Shown: positions 26,478 through 37,500, counted from the stretch's first letter. The stretch: DNA of 64,000 nt from Rhizosphaericola mali (GCF_004337365.2 NZ_CP044016.1:3472001-3536000); one strand, 5' to 3'. Notes: generated from the sequence alone by a model not told the origin. Program-made: numbers and translations.

Positions 26478-29291
26478 CTAAAATGAGAATAAACTATCAC
26501 CTCCTACTTTCTTTTTCTTCTGTCCAACCGAACGAATATTATAGGTAAATGTCGCCATCAAATAACGTGGTAGCATCGTACCTCGTAAAAGTGTAATCCT
26601 GTTACTCGTTGTTTCTAAACTAACATATCGTTTATTTTGATCCATGATATCATAAGCCATTATTTTCAAGACACCACGATCATCTTTTAAGAAAGTGAAG
26701 TTCACAGCAGCTGTCCAAACTAATAAGTTTTTCTTAGCACCTGTAGACAAACTAGAATTATATGTATAATCAAAATTATTTTCCCAAATCACATGTTTCG
26801 GCCAACGAACAACAAAATTGGACACCATATTTTGTGTAGTTACATTAATATTTGAAAATGTACTTTGACTAGAATACCTGGTAAAATTAAATCCAGGATT
26901 ATAGGAATTATCCCATTCAAACACATCATTCAAATTCAGATGAAATCCTACCCAATTATAGTAACTATAAGTTGTCTGCATGGAACTGTCTGCATTATAC
27001 AACAATCTGCTTTTATCAATACTATAAGAACCTCCTCCAGACAATTTGAAGGAATTATTTTTCCCAAACTTAAAATCTTTATCAATATTGAAATTAAGGT
27101 AATAAGATTTAGAGCCTTTCGCATTGATAGGATTGGTAGACATTACGCCCTGATCATCCACTGTCGTTTTTTGAATAATGTCATTATCTTTAATAGACAT
27201 ATATCCATAAAGAAATACATTGATATTAGATTTTTGATCCGCTACATTATAGCTGATATTATATTCGTCACTCAATATTGGTTTCAGATATGGATTACCA
27301 TTGGTAACATTATAAGGATCGTAATTATTGGCAATTGGAAGCAAATAGCTATAGGATGGTAGATTATAATCTTTACCATAAGACATATTCAAAGTTCCAT
27401 AGTTAACATTAACACCTGGCAATAATTTACGTACATCTTGTTTTACTGGCTCTGTGATATTACTCACATTCACATCAGAAAATAACAAATATTCTTCCAC
27501 ATACGGAGATATGGTCAACTTACCATTTTTATAATTTAAGGTTTGGGCAATGGAAACTTCGTTGGCATTTCGATGAAATTTTCCACTCAAATAACTATTA
27601 AAAATAGTATAAGGATCTGATTCAGACAATGCGTTATTCGTGTTAGTCTCATTGCGTACATAAAAGTATTTATAACGCGCATTTAACCTAAAGGAAAAAT
27701 ATTTAGATATTGGATTTTTAAATATCAAACCCAAAGTAGCATTCGTTTGTGGAAGTCCAATCGTGCGCATTTGATTTTGCACACTATCATATGCAGTTGG
27801 ATAATAATAATGATATTGACCATTGGTTTGATTTTCCTGATTGTTTTTACTAAAGGACAATTGATTCGTAATTACAAAACTTCGTTCCTTATTTCTTTTC
27901 GATATTTTAATCCAAGAAAAAGAATGTTTATAATTGTAATTATTAATCCTATTTAGTTGTTTGTAATTACCATCTGACAATGCTCCAATAAAATTATTAT
28001 CTGTTGTTGCTGTATTTAATAATCTATCTCTTTCTAATCCAATAACATAATTGGCGTTAAATCGAACAGTCGTAACAGTATCTGGTTTTAGCGTAAATCC
28101 CGTACCAAAACTATGACCAAAATTTTTCACACGACTATTAGTTAAGGTATTGTTGGTTTGAGTTGTATCACTATTCAATTGTCGAATATTGCTCACAACA
28201 TCTTTTTTCGTATCCACAGCGCCGAAAAAATATTGAAAGAAAAACGACTTCTTTTTGTCGGGAGAATGATTAATATTAATACCCGCACCGCTACTTGTTG
28301 CCAATCCATAACCAGGATTTCCACCAAAACTCACACCATTTACTTTGATATTGGAACCGTTGTTGCTACTCCACATAGAAGTAGAATTGGAGCTTTGATT
28401 GGAATTAGAACGTTGCAAACCACCCGCATTCATCAATTCACCATAACTAAAACCTGACCTATTCAAATTATTAGAATATCCAAGCAAACTTACCTGTAAC
28501 GTATCTCTGAATATATTGGCAATTCCTCCAGCTTCATATCGATCTTTAGTTCCGCCACCGCCATATAATTTTCCAAACATCCCTTTTTTCATTCCTTTTT
28601 TCAAAGTGATGTTCACTACTTTCCCGACATTATTGGTGTTATTATCACCATTAAGCATCGCTTGATCCTTGTCATCAACGACTTGCACTTTATCGATGGC
28701 ATTTGCGGGTAAATTTCTAGATGCCATTTTTGGATCATCTCCAAAAAAAGACTTTCCATCTACTAAAATTTTGTTGACAGGTTTACCATTTACTGTGATA
28801 TTACCATTCGCATCCACACGCACGCCAGGCAATTTTTTCAATAAATCTTCCACTAAAGCATTGGGCAAAGTTTTGAATGCGTTCGCATTAAATTCAATCG
28901 TATCTTTTTTTATCAAAACGGGTGGACGCTCAGAGATGACCACCACTTCATCCAAATCTTTTGTTGTCGTGACCATTTTCAAAGTATCGAAATTCATTTC
29001 TGATTGTCCATCGGTCAAATTAAAATTCATTCGTAACGCTTCATACCCAGAATACGTCGCTAACAAACGTAAATCTTTATCTGTAGGTAGATTTCCAATT
29101 TTGAAATTACCCTCCTCATTGGTCATTCTGTAGGTAACTATTGATGTATCCAACGCATTGAATACCGTAACCGTAACCAAGGGTAAGGCTTTCCCATTTT
29201 GATCGACCACTTTTCCAAAAATCTGCCCTTTTTGAGCAAATAAAACAGTCGTAAATAATAAACACACAATTGATCCAAGAAGTTTTCTCAT
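26478..29291 (-). CDS. Outer membrane beta-barrel receptor with carboxypeptidase-regulatory and plug domains
   Basis: A 937-residue outer-membrane protein. The signal peptide is MRKLLGSIVCLLFTTVLFAQ. Next comes a carboxypeptidase-regulatory-like domain (GKVVDQNGKALPLVTVTV, about residues 24-41), then a TonB plug with LPGVRVDANGNITVNGKPVN and FFGDDPKMASRNLPANAIDKVQV-type residues, and a long beta-barrel ending in the strand YLMATFTYNIRS plus a short KKKK tail. This architecture is the OMP_b-brl_3-type TonB-dependent-receptor-like family common in Bacteroidota. The substrate is unknown. I prefer the ATG at 29291 because it gives a clean signal peptide; an in-frame start 45 nt upstream is weaker. 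A second protein of the same type is at 42221-45124. Confidence 0.9.
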   Translation of the reverse strand: MRKLLGSIVCLLFTTVLFAQKGQIFGKVVDQNGKALPLVTVTVFNALDTSIVTYRMTNEEGNFKIGNLPTDKDLRLLATYSGYEALRMNFNLTDGQSEMNFDTLKMVTTTKDLDEVVVISERPPVLIKKDTIEFNANAFKTLPNALVEDLLKKLPGVRVDANGNITVNGKPVNKILVDGKSFFGDDPKMASRNLPANAIDKVQVVDDKDQAMLNGDNNTNNVGKVVNITLKKGMKKGMFGKLYGGGGTKDRYEAGGIANIFRDTLQVSLLGYSNNLNRSGFSYGELMNAGGLQRSNSNQSSNSTSMWSSNNGSNIKVNGVSFGGNPGYGLATSSGAGININHSPDKKKSFFFQYFFGAVDTKKDVVSNIRQLNSDTTQTNNTLTNSRVKNFGHSFGTGFTLKPDTVTTVRFNANYVIGLERDRLLNTATTDNNFIGALSDGNYKQLNRINNYNYKHSFSWIKISKRNKERSFVITNQLSFSKNNQENQTNGQYHYYYPTAYDSVQNQMRTIGLPQTNATLGLIFKNPISKYFSFRLNARYKYFYVRNETNTNNALSESDPYTIFNSYLSGKFHRNANEVSIAQTLNYKNGKLTISPYVEEYLLFSDVNVSNITEPVKQDVRKLLPGVNVNYGTLNMSYGKDYNLPSYSYLLPIANNYDPYNVTNGNPYLKPILSDEYNISYNVADQKSNINVFLYGYMSIKDNDIIQKTTVDDQGVMSTNPINAKGSKSYYLNFNIDKDFKFGKNNSFKLSGGGSYSIDKSRLLYNADSSMQTTYSYYNWVGFHLNLNDVFEWDNSYNPGFNFTRYSSQSTFSNINVTTQNMVSNFVVRWPKHVIWENNFDYTYNSSLSTGAKKNLLVWTAAVNFTFLKDDRGVLKIMAYDIMDQNKRYVSLETTSNRITLLRGTMLPRYLMATFTYNIRSVGQKKKKVGGDSLFSF

Positions 29292-29393
29292 ACTTTTTTC
29301 TCTTGTAAATAAATAAACACCAACGATGCCAAACAATTAATAATTTGATTACCAACAATTTAATTACTTATTCAAAAACAATTTTGTCCGATT

Positions 29394-29412
29394 ACGTACA
29401 CAGATTGTACGT
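29394..29412. repeat. Short inverted repeat, possible operator
   Basis: ACGTACA at 29394-29400 and TGTACGT at 29406-29412, perfect 7-bp arms around a 5-nt spacer, in the divergent gap between the beta-barrel receptor and the phosphodiesterase gene. It has no T-run, so it does not look like a terminator. Confidence 0.4.
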
Positions 29413-29531
29413 TTCTAATTAGAACGAAATTTTTCTAAATAGGTTACTTATAAGAGGCAATAAATTGTAAAAGTTGCAATTACAACTGGATTATTTTTTC
29501 GTTACTTTCGAAATGTCCATTTTTGATGTTT

Positions 29532-29539
29532 TACTTTTG
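29532..29539 (+). promoter_or_regulatory. Possible -7 promoter element for the phosphodiesterase gene
   Basis: TACTTTTG matches TAnnTTTG, but it ends only 4 nt before the favoured ATG at 29544. If used, the mRNA would be nearly leaderless; a weaker TACTTTCG about 30 nt upstream is an alternative. Confidence 0.3.
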
Positions 29540-29543
29540 CCAA

Positions 29544-30809
29544 ATGCATTACAAATCAATTTTGAATTTTTTCCTATTATTTATCGGAATTTACACAGGA
29601 GCACGCGCACAAGACACGACACAAAAAATTACGCTGAATCGTATCAATGCCACGACGCAAGAGCAAAAACCTTATGTTATTCTAATATCTATTGATGGAT
29701 TTCGGTACGACTATAGAAAAATTTATCATGCCAATCATTTGAATAAATTGGCAGAAAATGGCGTTGCAGCCCAATCGATGTATCCATCCTTTCCCTCAAT
29801 CACATTCCCCAATCATTACACAATTGTAAGCGGATTATATCCGGCACATCATGGATTGATTGGTAATGACATTTATGATTCCGCAACAAATTCGCGCTAT
29901 AGTTTAGGAAATGCTAAAGCAGTAAAAAATCCTTATTGGTATGGTGGCACACCGCTTTGGGTATTGGCAGAGAAACAACAAATGTTGAGTGCTAGTTTTT
30001 ATTGGCCAGGTTCCGAAGCGCCTATTCAAAATACATTACCTACTTATTACTACGCTTACAATGAGAAAATACCTATTGCAAGCCGTATCCAGACGGTGGT
30101 TAATTGGTTAGAACTTCCAGCCGAAAAACGTCCACATTTTATCACATTTTATTTCCCACAAGTAGATCATGCAGGTCATAAATTTGGTCCTAAAAGCAAA
30201 GAAACTAAATCTGCAGTTGCCTTTGTAGATTCGTCCATCAATGCGTTAAATGATGCAGTTCAAAAAACTGGATTGCCCGTAAATTTCATCGTTGTTTCGG
30301 ATCATGGCATGACTCAATTGAAAGAAAATAACCCGTTACACCTTCCATTCCAAGTGGATAGCACCTCAGAAACGATTGTTTCCAATGGTAGTTTGGTCGA
30401 CATTTTCGTTCCCAATCCAACAAAGCGTGATAGTTTGTATAAAGAACTGCAATTAAAAAAGAAACATTTTGAAGTCTACTATAAAAACGAACTTCCGGAG
30501 GACTATCATTATCGTACTTCCGATGATCGCTACCATAGGATCGGCGATATCGTATTAGTTGCACACGCGCCTTTTTATTTTTCCAATCACAAAAAAACAA
30601 TCGCAGGTTCGCATGGATTTTATGTAAAAGAAACGCCTGACATGCAAGCAACCTTCTTGGCATGGGGACCAGCATTCAAATCAGGAATAACGATCCCATC
30701 TTTTACTAATATTGAAATTTTCCCATTAATCGCCGACATTCTTGGATTGAAATACGATCCCAATTCTATTGATGGAAAAGATATTTTAGCTAAGGAAATT
30801 TTAAAATAA
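29544..30809 (+). CDS. Ectonucleotide pyrophosphatase/phosphodiesterase family protein (alkaline-phosphatase fold)
   Basis: A secreted metal-dependent phosphoesterase, 421 residues from the ATG at 29544 with signal peptide MHYKSILNFFLLFIG and an ARAQ cleavage site. The NPP-family features are ILISIDGFRYDY (first metal ligand Asp), PSITFPNHYTIVSGLYPAHH (catalytic Thr in the TFPNHYT motif), FPQVDHAGHKFGP and VVSDHGMTQ (second-metal Asp/His), and GSHGFYVKETPDMQATF near the end. NPP proteins split phosphodiester or pyrophosphate bonds of nucleotides or lipids; the substrate here is unknown. The zinc-site residues are all present, so it should be active. Confidence 0.92.
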   Translation: MHYKSILNFFLLFIGIYTGARAQDTTQKITLNRINATTQEQKPYVILISIDGFRYDYRKIYHANHLNKLAENGVAAQSMYPSFPSITFPNHYTIVSGLYPAHHGLIGNDIYDSATNSRYSLGNAKAVKNPYWYGGTPLWVLAEKQQMLSASFYWPGSEAPIQNTLPTYYYAYNEKIPIASRIQTVVNWLELPAEKRPHFITFYFPQVDHAGHKFGPKSKETKSAVAFVDSSINALNDAVQKTGLPVNFIVVSDHGMTQLKENNPLHLPFQVDSTSETIVSNGSLVDIFVPNPTKRDSLYKELQLKKKHFEVYYKNELPEDYHYRTSDDRYHRIGDIVLVAHAPFYFSNHKKTIAGSHGFYVKETPDMQATFLAWGPAFKSGITIPSFTNIEIFPLIADILGLKYDPNSIDGKDILAKEILK

Positions 30810-30855
30810 AGCAAAGGCTACATTTTTTATACATTCGCTTAAATAAATTCGTGCT

Positions 30856-31650
30856 ATGAGTTCATCCTTATATGTTATAAAGATTGGAGGCAATATAATT
30901 GATCATCCTGACGCATTGAGTACCTTTTTGGATAAATTTAGTTCGATTAAAGCACCCAAAATTCTAGTGCATGGCGGCGGAAAAATTGCAACCAAACTAG
31001 GAGAAAAATTAGGCATCGTATCTCAATATGTGGATGGGCGCCGCATTACCAACGATGAGACCATTGACCTAGTAACTATGGTGTATGGTGGATTGATTAA
31101 CAAACAAATCGTAGCGCAACTACAAATGTGTCAAACCAATGCTATTGGGCTAACTGGTACTGATGGCAATAGTATTCCAGCGCATAAGCGTCCAGTCAAG
31201 GAAGTTGATTTTGGATGGGTGGGTGATGTTGAAACAGAAAAAATAAATACCGAATTACTTAGTGCCTTATTACATAGTCAAGTCACGCCAGTATTTGCGC
31301 CGCTTACGCACGATCAAAACGGACATATTTTAAATACTAATGCGGATACGATTGCATCCTCTTTGGCAATTGCGCTTTCTTCTATTTTTCAAGTACGTTT
31401 GATTTATTGTTTTGAGAAAAAAGGTGTTTTAGAAAATGTGAATGATGACAATAGTGTTATCCGAAATATCAATGCTCAATATTACGCACAACTCAAAGCG
31501 GAAAACAAATTATTTGAAGGCATTTTACCCAAATTAGACAATGCCTTTTCCGCGATTCAAAAAGGAGTAAAAGAAGTATTAATTGGACACGCAGACGATA
31601 TTATTACTAATACGACAGCACAAACTACAGGAACGTTAATCGAAGCATAA
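30856..31650 (+). CDS. argB: Acetylglutamate kinase (N-acyl-glutamate kinase)
   Basis: It phosphorylates N-acetyl- (or, in Bacteroidota, possibly N-succinyl-) glutamate in arginine synthesis. It has 264 residues, normal for the family. The N-terminal KIGGNIID, the VHGGGKIATKLGEKLGI loop (about residues 34-50) and the LTGTDGNSI and NTNADTIASSLAIAL stretches identify the amino-acid-kinase fold. The next gene (M20 peptidase) starts 1 nt after its stop. The other arg genes are not in this window, so the arginine operon is split or shortened here. Confidence 0.94.
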   Translation: MSSSLYVIKIGGNIIDHPDALSTFLDKFSSIKAPKILVHGGGKIATKLGEKLGIVSQYVDGRRITNDETIDLVTMVYGGLINKQIVAQLQMCQTNAIGLTGTDGNSIPAHKRPVKEVDFGWVGDVETEKINTELLSALLHSQVTPVFAPLTHDQNGHILNTNADTIASSLAIALSSIFQVRLIYCFEKKGVLENVNDDNSVIRNINAQYYAQLKAENKLFEGILPKLDNAFSAIQKGVKEVLIGHADDIITNTTAQTTGTLIEA

Positions 31651-31651
31651 T

Positions 31652-32752
31652 ATGGTAAATATACTCGCCGAAAAGGCCATCCAACTATTACAGCAATTAA
31701 TTTCCATTCCTTCCTTTTCTAGAGAAGAAGATCAAACGGCCAATACCATTGAAAACTTTTTCTCCGAAAATGATATCAAGACGAATAGATTTCACAATAA
31801 TGTATGGGCCGTCAATCAACATTTTGATGCAAACAAACCCATAGTCTTGTTGAATTCACATCATGATACAGTAAAACCCAATCTCAAATACACAAAAGAT
31901 CCATTCCAACCACAAATTGAGGATGGCAAACTATTTGGATTAGGCAGCAATGATGCAGGCGGTTGTTTGGTTTCTTTGATAGCAACATTTACGCATTTTT
32001 ATAGTTTGGAAAATTTACCTTTTAATTTGGTAATTGCAGCAACCGCAGAGGAAGAAATTAGTGGAAAAAATGGAATCGAAGCGCTATTACAACATGCAGA
32101 ATTTCAAACTTTAGATGGACGTATTCCTTTTTCTAATTGGGAAAACTGGCAAGCTATAGTCGGAGAACCTACACTATTACAATTGGCAGTTGCGGAAAAA
32201 GGCTTGATGGTTTTGGACGCTACCGCGAATGGAAAAGCAGGTCACGCAGCTAGGAACGAAGGCGAAAATGCCATCTATAAAGCTATGCAAGATATCGCTT
32301 GGTTTTCGTCTTATGAATTTCAAAAAATATCAGAATGGTTAGGAAAGGTAAAAATGTCCGTAACGGTCATTGAAACAGAAAACAAAGCACATAATGTCGT
32401 TCCAGCGGTTTGCCAATATGTAGTTGACATTCGTATAACGGACGCTTATACTCATGAAGAAGTATTGGCAATCATTCAAAAAAATGTACAATCCGAAGTC
32501 AAAGCGCGTAGTTTCAGATTACGTTCCTCAAGAATTGACATCAGTAATCCATTGGTAAAATCTGGAATTAAATTAGGCAAAAAACCATTTGGCTCACCAA
32601 CTAGTTCGGATAAAGCATTAATGCCATTTCAAGCATTAAAATGCGGCCCCGGTGATAGTGCAAGAAGTCATACTGCAGACGAATTCATTTACCTAAATGA
32701 AATTGAAGAGGGTATTGATTTTTATATAAAGATGCTAGAAGGTTGGGAATAA
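31652..32752 (+). CDS. argE: M20 family metallopeptidase, acetylornithine deacetylase-like
   Basis: A 366-residue zinc hydrolase of the M20 family. The metal-site regions are visible: LLNSHHDTVKP (first His/Asp), GLGSNDAGGC, ATAEEEISGKNG (Glu pair), the dimerisation domain with VLDATANGKAGHAARNEGENA, and HTADEFIYLNEIEEG near the end. Immediate coupling to argB (stop and start 1 nt apart) makes removal of the N-acyl group from ornithine the best guess. Bacteroidota can use succinylated instead of acetylated intermediates; the sequence does not tell which. Confidence 0.88.
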   Translation: MVNILAEKAIQLLQQLISIPSFSREEDQTANTIENFFSENDIKTNRFHNNVWAVNQHFDANKPIVLLNSHHDTVKPNLKYTKDPFQPQIEDGKLFGLGSNDAGGCLVSLIATFTHFYSLENLPFNLVIAATAEEEISGKNGIEALLQHAEFQTLDGRIPFSNWENWQAIVGEPTLLQLAVAEKGLMVLDATANGKAGHAARNEGENAIYKAMQDIAWFSSYEFQKISEWLGKVKMSVTVIETENKAHNVVPAVCQYVVDIRITDAYTHEEVLAIIQKNVQSEVKARSFRLRSSRIDISNPLVKSGIKLGKKPFGSPTSSDKALMPFQALKCGPGDSARSHTADEFIYLNEIEEGIDFYIKMLEGWE

Positions 32753-32818
32753 GCTTAGCTATTTTTTGCGTAATTATTAAAGAGAAAATGTTTTATTTTT
32801 ATTCAAATTACGCTGGTT

Positions 32819-33808
32819 ATGAAAAGAAAAACACATTTCTATCTATTTGCCATATTGTTTTTGGTTTCGATATCAGGTCTAGCCCAACTAGAACAAAGAG
32901 CCAATATATTTGATTCTGTTCAAAATATTGAACAATTAAACAAAGCATTAATTACCATAAACCCTAAGCTACGACCATACAGTAGAGTACCAATAAAGGA
33001 TGTGGTATTACCTTATGACAAAAAATCACATTTTTACAGTAAAATATCTGATTCACTAGGAATTTTACAACCTTATTCTTTTGCTGACATTGATCAAAAT
33101 GGCTGTACGGATGTGCTATTAGCACAAGAAAGCGAAGATGTTGGTCCATTTATTATACTAATGTTTCCTCAGAATAAATATCAAATTTTTGATTTGAACC
33201 TTAATAATATCTGCTCATTGAGTTATAGTAAAGTTCTACGAATTAAAGACAAGCCCACTATTATTCAATTGCAAATACTCCGATCTGGAAGTGACATAAG
33301 TGTATATAATCGTAAATTTTTCCCAGGATTTGAATCAATCGAACTCGTATATAAATTTGATAATTTTATAGAATATAATCCAAACCCAACAAACGAAAAT
33401 ATTAAGCAAATTGATTTTATCGAACCGCGAGGTAAGGCAGGACAACAAGAAGGGATTTCCATACTTGCAAATGGAGATCTGAAATTATGCAAAACTGGCA
33501 TGTTTCCAGACGCCACAGGAAGCAAAAGCATTTTCAAAACAAATCATTATCGAGGGAAAATGGCAATCCAAGACAAACAATTCCTTTCAGAACTAGTAAA
33601 TTACTTGAATGTAAATAAATTAGGAAGTAACTATACTATTCCTGGTTTAAGAGACGGAGGTGAAAGCACTTTGCATATTATAACTGATTCCATTGACAAA
33701 ACCATTAAGGATTATGGAATGGCTGGATCCTTTGGACTAAAAATTTTGTACCACAAGTCAGACTTGATTATACAAAATACAGACTGGCAATTAGACCCGA
33801 AGCAATAA
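32819..33808 (+). CDS. Secreted protein with DUF6438-like C-terminal domain (hypothetical)
   Basis: A 329-residue protein with a signal peptide (MKRKTHFYLFAILFLVSIS, cleavage near LAQ). The first half has an FG-GAP-like stretch (SFADIDQNGCTDVLLAQES). The C-terminal half (about residues 195-329) reads like DUF6438: a strand for the signal, a LANGDLKLCKTG hairpin, a KQFLSELVNYLNVNKLG helix and KTIKDYGMAGSFGLKILYH. This family match is from memory of the pattern and is tentative. No catalytic residues are evident. Function unknown; probably exported. Confidence 0.6.
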   Translation: MKRKTHFYLFAILFLVSISGLAQLEQRANIFDSVQNIEQLNKALITINPKLRPYSRVPIKDVVLPYDKKSHFYSKISDSLGILQPYSFADIDQNGCTDVLLAQESEDVGPFIILMFPQNKYQIFDLNLNNICSLSYSKVLRIKDKPTIIQLQILRSGSDISVYNRKFFPGFESIELVYKFDNFIEYNPNPTNENIKQIDFIEPRGKAGQQEGISILANGDLKLCKTGMFPDATGSKSIFKTNHYRGKMAIQDKQFLSELVNYLNVNKLGSNYTIPGLRDGGESTLHIITDSIDKTIKDYGMAGSFGLKILYHKSDLIIQNTDWQLDPKQ

Positions 33809-33920
33809 AAATTTAACCTTTTTTAAATCGTAAATGACAGGATTAGTATGTTTTTGTACATAGATTTTTATGGAATTCCAAAGATGGAGTCATCTCTATA
33901 AAAATTAACTATTGTACTCT

Positions 33921-34405
33921 ATGCAAACTAACAGTAGACACACTTTTAAAAAGCAAAATCTTATTCTTGATTTCACTCCTTTTATCTGTTTGGCATTCTG
34001 CCTTATGATATTTTTTATGACCAAAGCAACATTTTCCACTAATCATGCAAAAACATTGACGGTTCCATCCGATAATGAGATTAATTGTGGAGATGCACTC
34101 TCTCTGTCTATTTTAAATATTCTTATGGCGAATAATAATACTTTGTATTACGCAATTGACAATAATAATGATTAAAAAGAATGAATTGGATTAAATCAGA
34201 TTATAAACAAATTAGAAATATTATAGTGACGTATCAGAAAGACACTGAAAATTTTGAAAAAATAATTTTTATTAAGCCTAGTGACCACACCTCTTTTGCC
34301 AATATTGTTCAAATTTTGGATGAAATGAAGATTAATTTGGTGGATCATTACACCATTTTAGATATTGACGAAAACGAAAAAATCTTTTTGCAAAAAAAGA
34401 AATAG
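33921..34405 (+). pseudogene. exbD: Split ExbD/TolR-like biopolymer transport protein (frameshifted, channel Asp lost)
   Basis: Two short frames together look like one Bacteroidota ExbD. The first (33921-34175) has a basic start, then a transmembrane helix in LDFTPFICLAFCLMIFFM, followed by TFSTNHAKTLTVPSDN and part of the periplasmic domain. The second (34181-34405, frame shifted by one base) reads IIFIKPSDHTSFANIVQILD, matching the ExbD C-terminal domain. A one-base indel near 34170-34175 would join them. The essential proton-channel Asp of ExbD, normally in TPMVDLAF, is a Cys here (FICLAF), so even a joined protein would likely not conduct protons. No exbB or tonB gene is adjacent. It could instead be two small genes, but pseudogene is the simplest reading. 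Confidence 0.7.
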
Positions 34406-34503
34406 ACAAATAATTTCAAAGTATTTATCAATTTTCGGACTTCAACTCCTAATTTTTATACAAATATGCCTATAACAATTTCATAATATGCCAATTATTC
34501 TTT

Positions 34504-34511
34504 TAACTTTG
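34504..34511 (+). promoter_or_regulatory. -7 promoter element of the SNF2 helicase gene
   Basis: TAACTTTG matches TAnnTTTG. The predicted mRNA start near 34515 would make the TTG at 34516 leaderless, which favours the later TTG at 34570. Confidence 0.45.
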
Positions 34512-34569
34512 CAAATTGCTCCAATCGGATTGTCCACAACCGCGACCGTCCAAAAAACAAGGAATAGTT

Positions 34570-37500
34570 TTGGCATTACCACATTTAATTAAATACATCT
34601 ATAGCAATGGTTCAGAAGAAGCCATTCGTAGAGGCAAAAAGATTTACAATACCGGCAACGTAGAGTTGATTAACCATGACGAACTTACAGAGACTGCAAG
34701 TTTGCGTGTCAAGGATGACTCCTACAATACTTGGTACAAAGTACGTGCAGAGAAGTTCAGAGATGAGACCCACCTTTCTGTGGAGTGTACTTGCCCTTTT
34801 AACCAAGAGGATATGTGCCGCCATCAGATTGCAGGACTTTTTTACTTACAAGATCTGATCGATAGCAATATGCTAGGCGAGCAAGATTTGATTCAATATG
34901 ATCAGAAATATACGGTAATCCGTATGAAAAATATTGATATCAAAATGTTACGTTTATTGTCAGACATGAATAGTTATGACAATGCGGAAGATTTTGTAGC
35001 CTCTCACAAGATTAAATTGGAGGAGGCGAGAGATGAAAAGGTCAAAGCCGTCATCAACTATCAAAATGAAAAACACAACGTCTTACTTCAAAAAAATGAA
35101 GAAAGAAATTTTGACACTAGTTGCGATTGTCACAGCGATCCATTGCATCCATTGTGCGTACACAAATTGATCCTTTTTATTCATTTATTGAAAGATAAAG
35201 GGCCGAATTATTTCGATACTATTAGAAATCTAGACAAAGAGAAAAACAAACTTTTAGCTCTTTATGGGTTTTCTTTAGAGGATAATATTAAGGGAAAATT
35301 TGAATTTGCGCTAAAAGATGGCAAACCATTTTTGCGTGTATTAGATCCTACAATCAAGCGTGTTGCAGTCGTACCAACAGAATCAAAACCCAAACCTTCT
35401 TATTACAACAGAGAAGCAGAAAAAGAGGAAAAAAAATCAGATAAACCTGAGACGAAGTATGGCGTAGGATTGGTTTTGAGCCATGGAACAGAGCAATATC
35501 CTTATCTAAATGTGGATGCGATTGAAGGCGAAGTAGACGAGGACGAAACAGAATTTTTGGGTAAGGTTTTGAAATTGGATTTATCCAAATATGTCGAAAC
35601 GGATATGTTCTCCGACAACGACAAACAACTGATCCAACAAATTAGAAAAATATTACCTGCCGAAGTCAATAAATATCTGAATAGAAACTCTCCATTCAGT
35701 GGCATTTGGGATAATATTGTGCAACATAGTACGAGCGAAGCGCTTCCTGAAGAAACGCGCAAATTGATCTTGGAATATATACATCCAAAATTGAAAAAGA
35801 TTTTCAACACGTCGTCTTCTAGCTATTTCACTTTCTATTTGGAAGATGGACAAGAGTTCAAAACAGACAATTTGGAAGTTGCCAACTATTCGATCAATTT
35901 CATCACACCAGAATTTAAAGTTTCTAAAGATGGTGACAAATATGAAATTGTTTGTCTGGCGAAAACGCCATTGGGAACGATCAATGTTGGCGAAAATGAA
36001 ATAGAATCCAGCATTCTTTTGCAAGTTGAAAACCAATTCTATTTGTGGCAAAAACCAGAGGATATTATTTTGGTAGAAAAGTTTTTACCTACTGGCAAAA
36101 TCATTTTCCCTATATCTGAATGGCATACTGCGTTGCAGGACTTTATTTTGCCCCTATCTCACGAATATAGTGTCAAATTTGAAAACATTGAAAAGGATAC
36201 CGTTGATAGCATCAAACCTACAGTTAAGATTTTATTGAAGGAAAAAGGCGCACATCTAATTATAGATCCAATATTCTTGTATAAGGATTATGAAGTTCAT
36301 CCCGACGATAAAGATAAAATCTTGATTCCTGACGGCACTCGTCTTTTGGAAATAAATAGAGATAAAGAGGCCGAAGCAGAGTTATTAGCCAAAATTGAAA
36401 ACTTACATTCTGGTTTTATTCATCCAGATAAAAACAGTGCAACATTAGCTATCAATGGCAATGAAGCTTTAAAAAATAATTGGTTCTTTTTATTTTTAGA
36501 TGCTACAAGAGAGATCAATGTGCCAGTGTTTGGATTGGAAGCTTTGAAAAAATTCCGATTCAATACCGCCAAGCCATCAACCAAAATATTCATCAGTAGT
36601 CATACTGATTGGTTTGATGCTAAGGTTGATATACGTTTTGGTGATCAGACCGTATCGGTTTCTGAAATCAAAAAAGCGTTGGCTAGCAAACAACAATTTG
36701 TTCAGTTGGCCGATGGTACGCTCGGCGTACTTCCAGAAGAATGGGTTCAAAAATATTCACTCTTATTCCAAGTTGGTCAAGACGAAACCAATAAGGATAT
36801 CAAATTGAGCAAATACCATTTTTCCATCATTGAAGAATTGTACGAAAAACGTGACGAAGAAGAATTAGTTTTCCAATTAGAAGAAAAATACGAAAACCTT
36901 AAGAATAACCATAACATCCAAGACGTACCGCCACCTGATAGATTGCAAGCGACACTCCGTCCTTACCAAATCTCTGGGTTTCAATGGTTAAATTATTTAT
37001 CCGAAGTAAATTGGGGTGGTATTTTAGCGGATGATATGGGTTTGGGTAAAACGATTCAAACTTTATCCTTTTTATATCATTTGCAAGGATTGAAAGATGA
37101 TTTCAAATGTTTGGTTGTCTGTCCAACAACATTGATGTACAACTGGAGCAATGAAATTCAGAAATTTACCCCTGAGATGACACACTATATTTATCATGGA
37201 GGTAATCGCATCAAAGGTGAATTGAAGAAAAATGATGCCAATCTAATTATTACGACTTACGGAACTTTGCGTAGCGATATCAAGATTTTTTCAGAAATAA
37301 ATTTTGATTACGTTGTATTAGATGAAAGTCAAGCGATCAAAAACCCATCAAGCAAAATTGCGAAAGCTGTAGCTTTATTAAAAGCTGCCAACAGACTTTG
37401 TTTGAGTGGTACTCCATTGCAAAACAATACATTTGACATCTATGCACAAATGAATTTTTTGAATCCTGGATTATTAGGAAGCATAGACTTTTTCAAACAA

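Noticed and set aside
34160-34185. Programmed -1 frameshift joining the two exbD-like frames
   Set aside because: No slippery heptamer lies in frame before the TAA at 34173-34175, and the protein would lack the essential Asp anyway, so decay is more likely than recoding.
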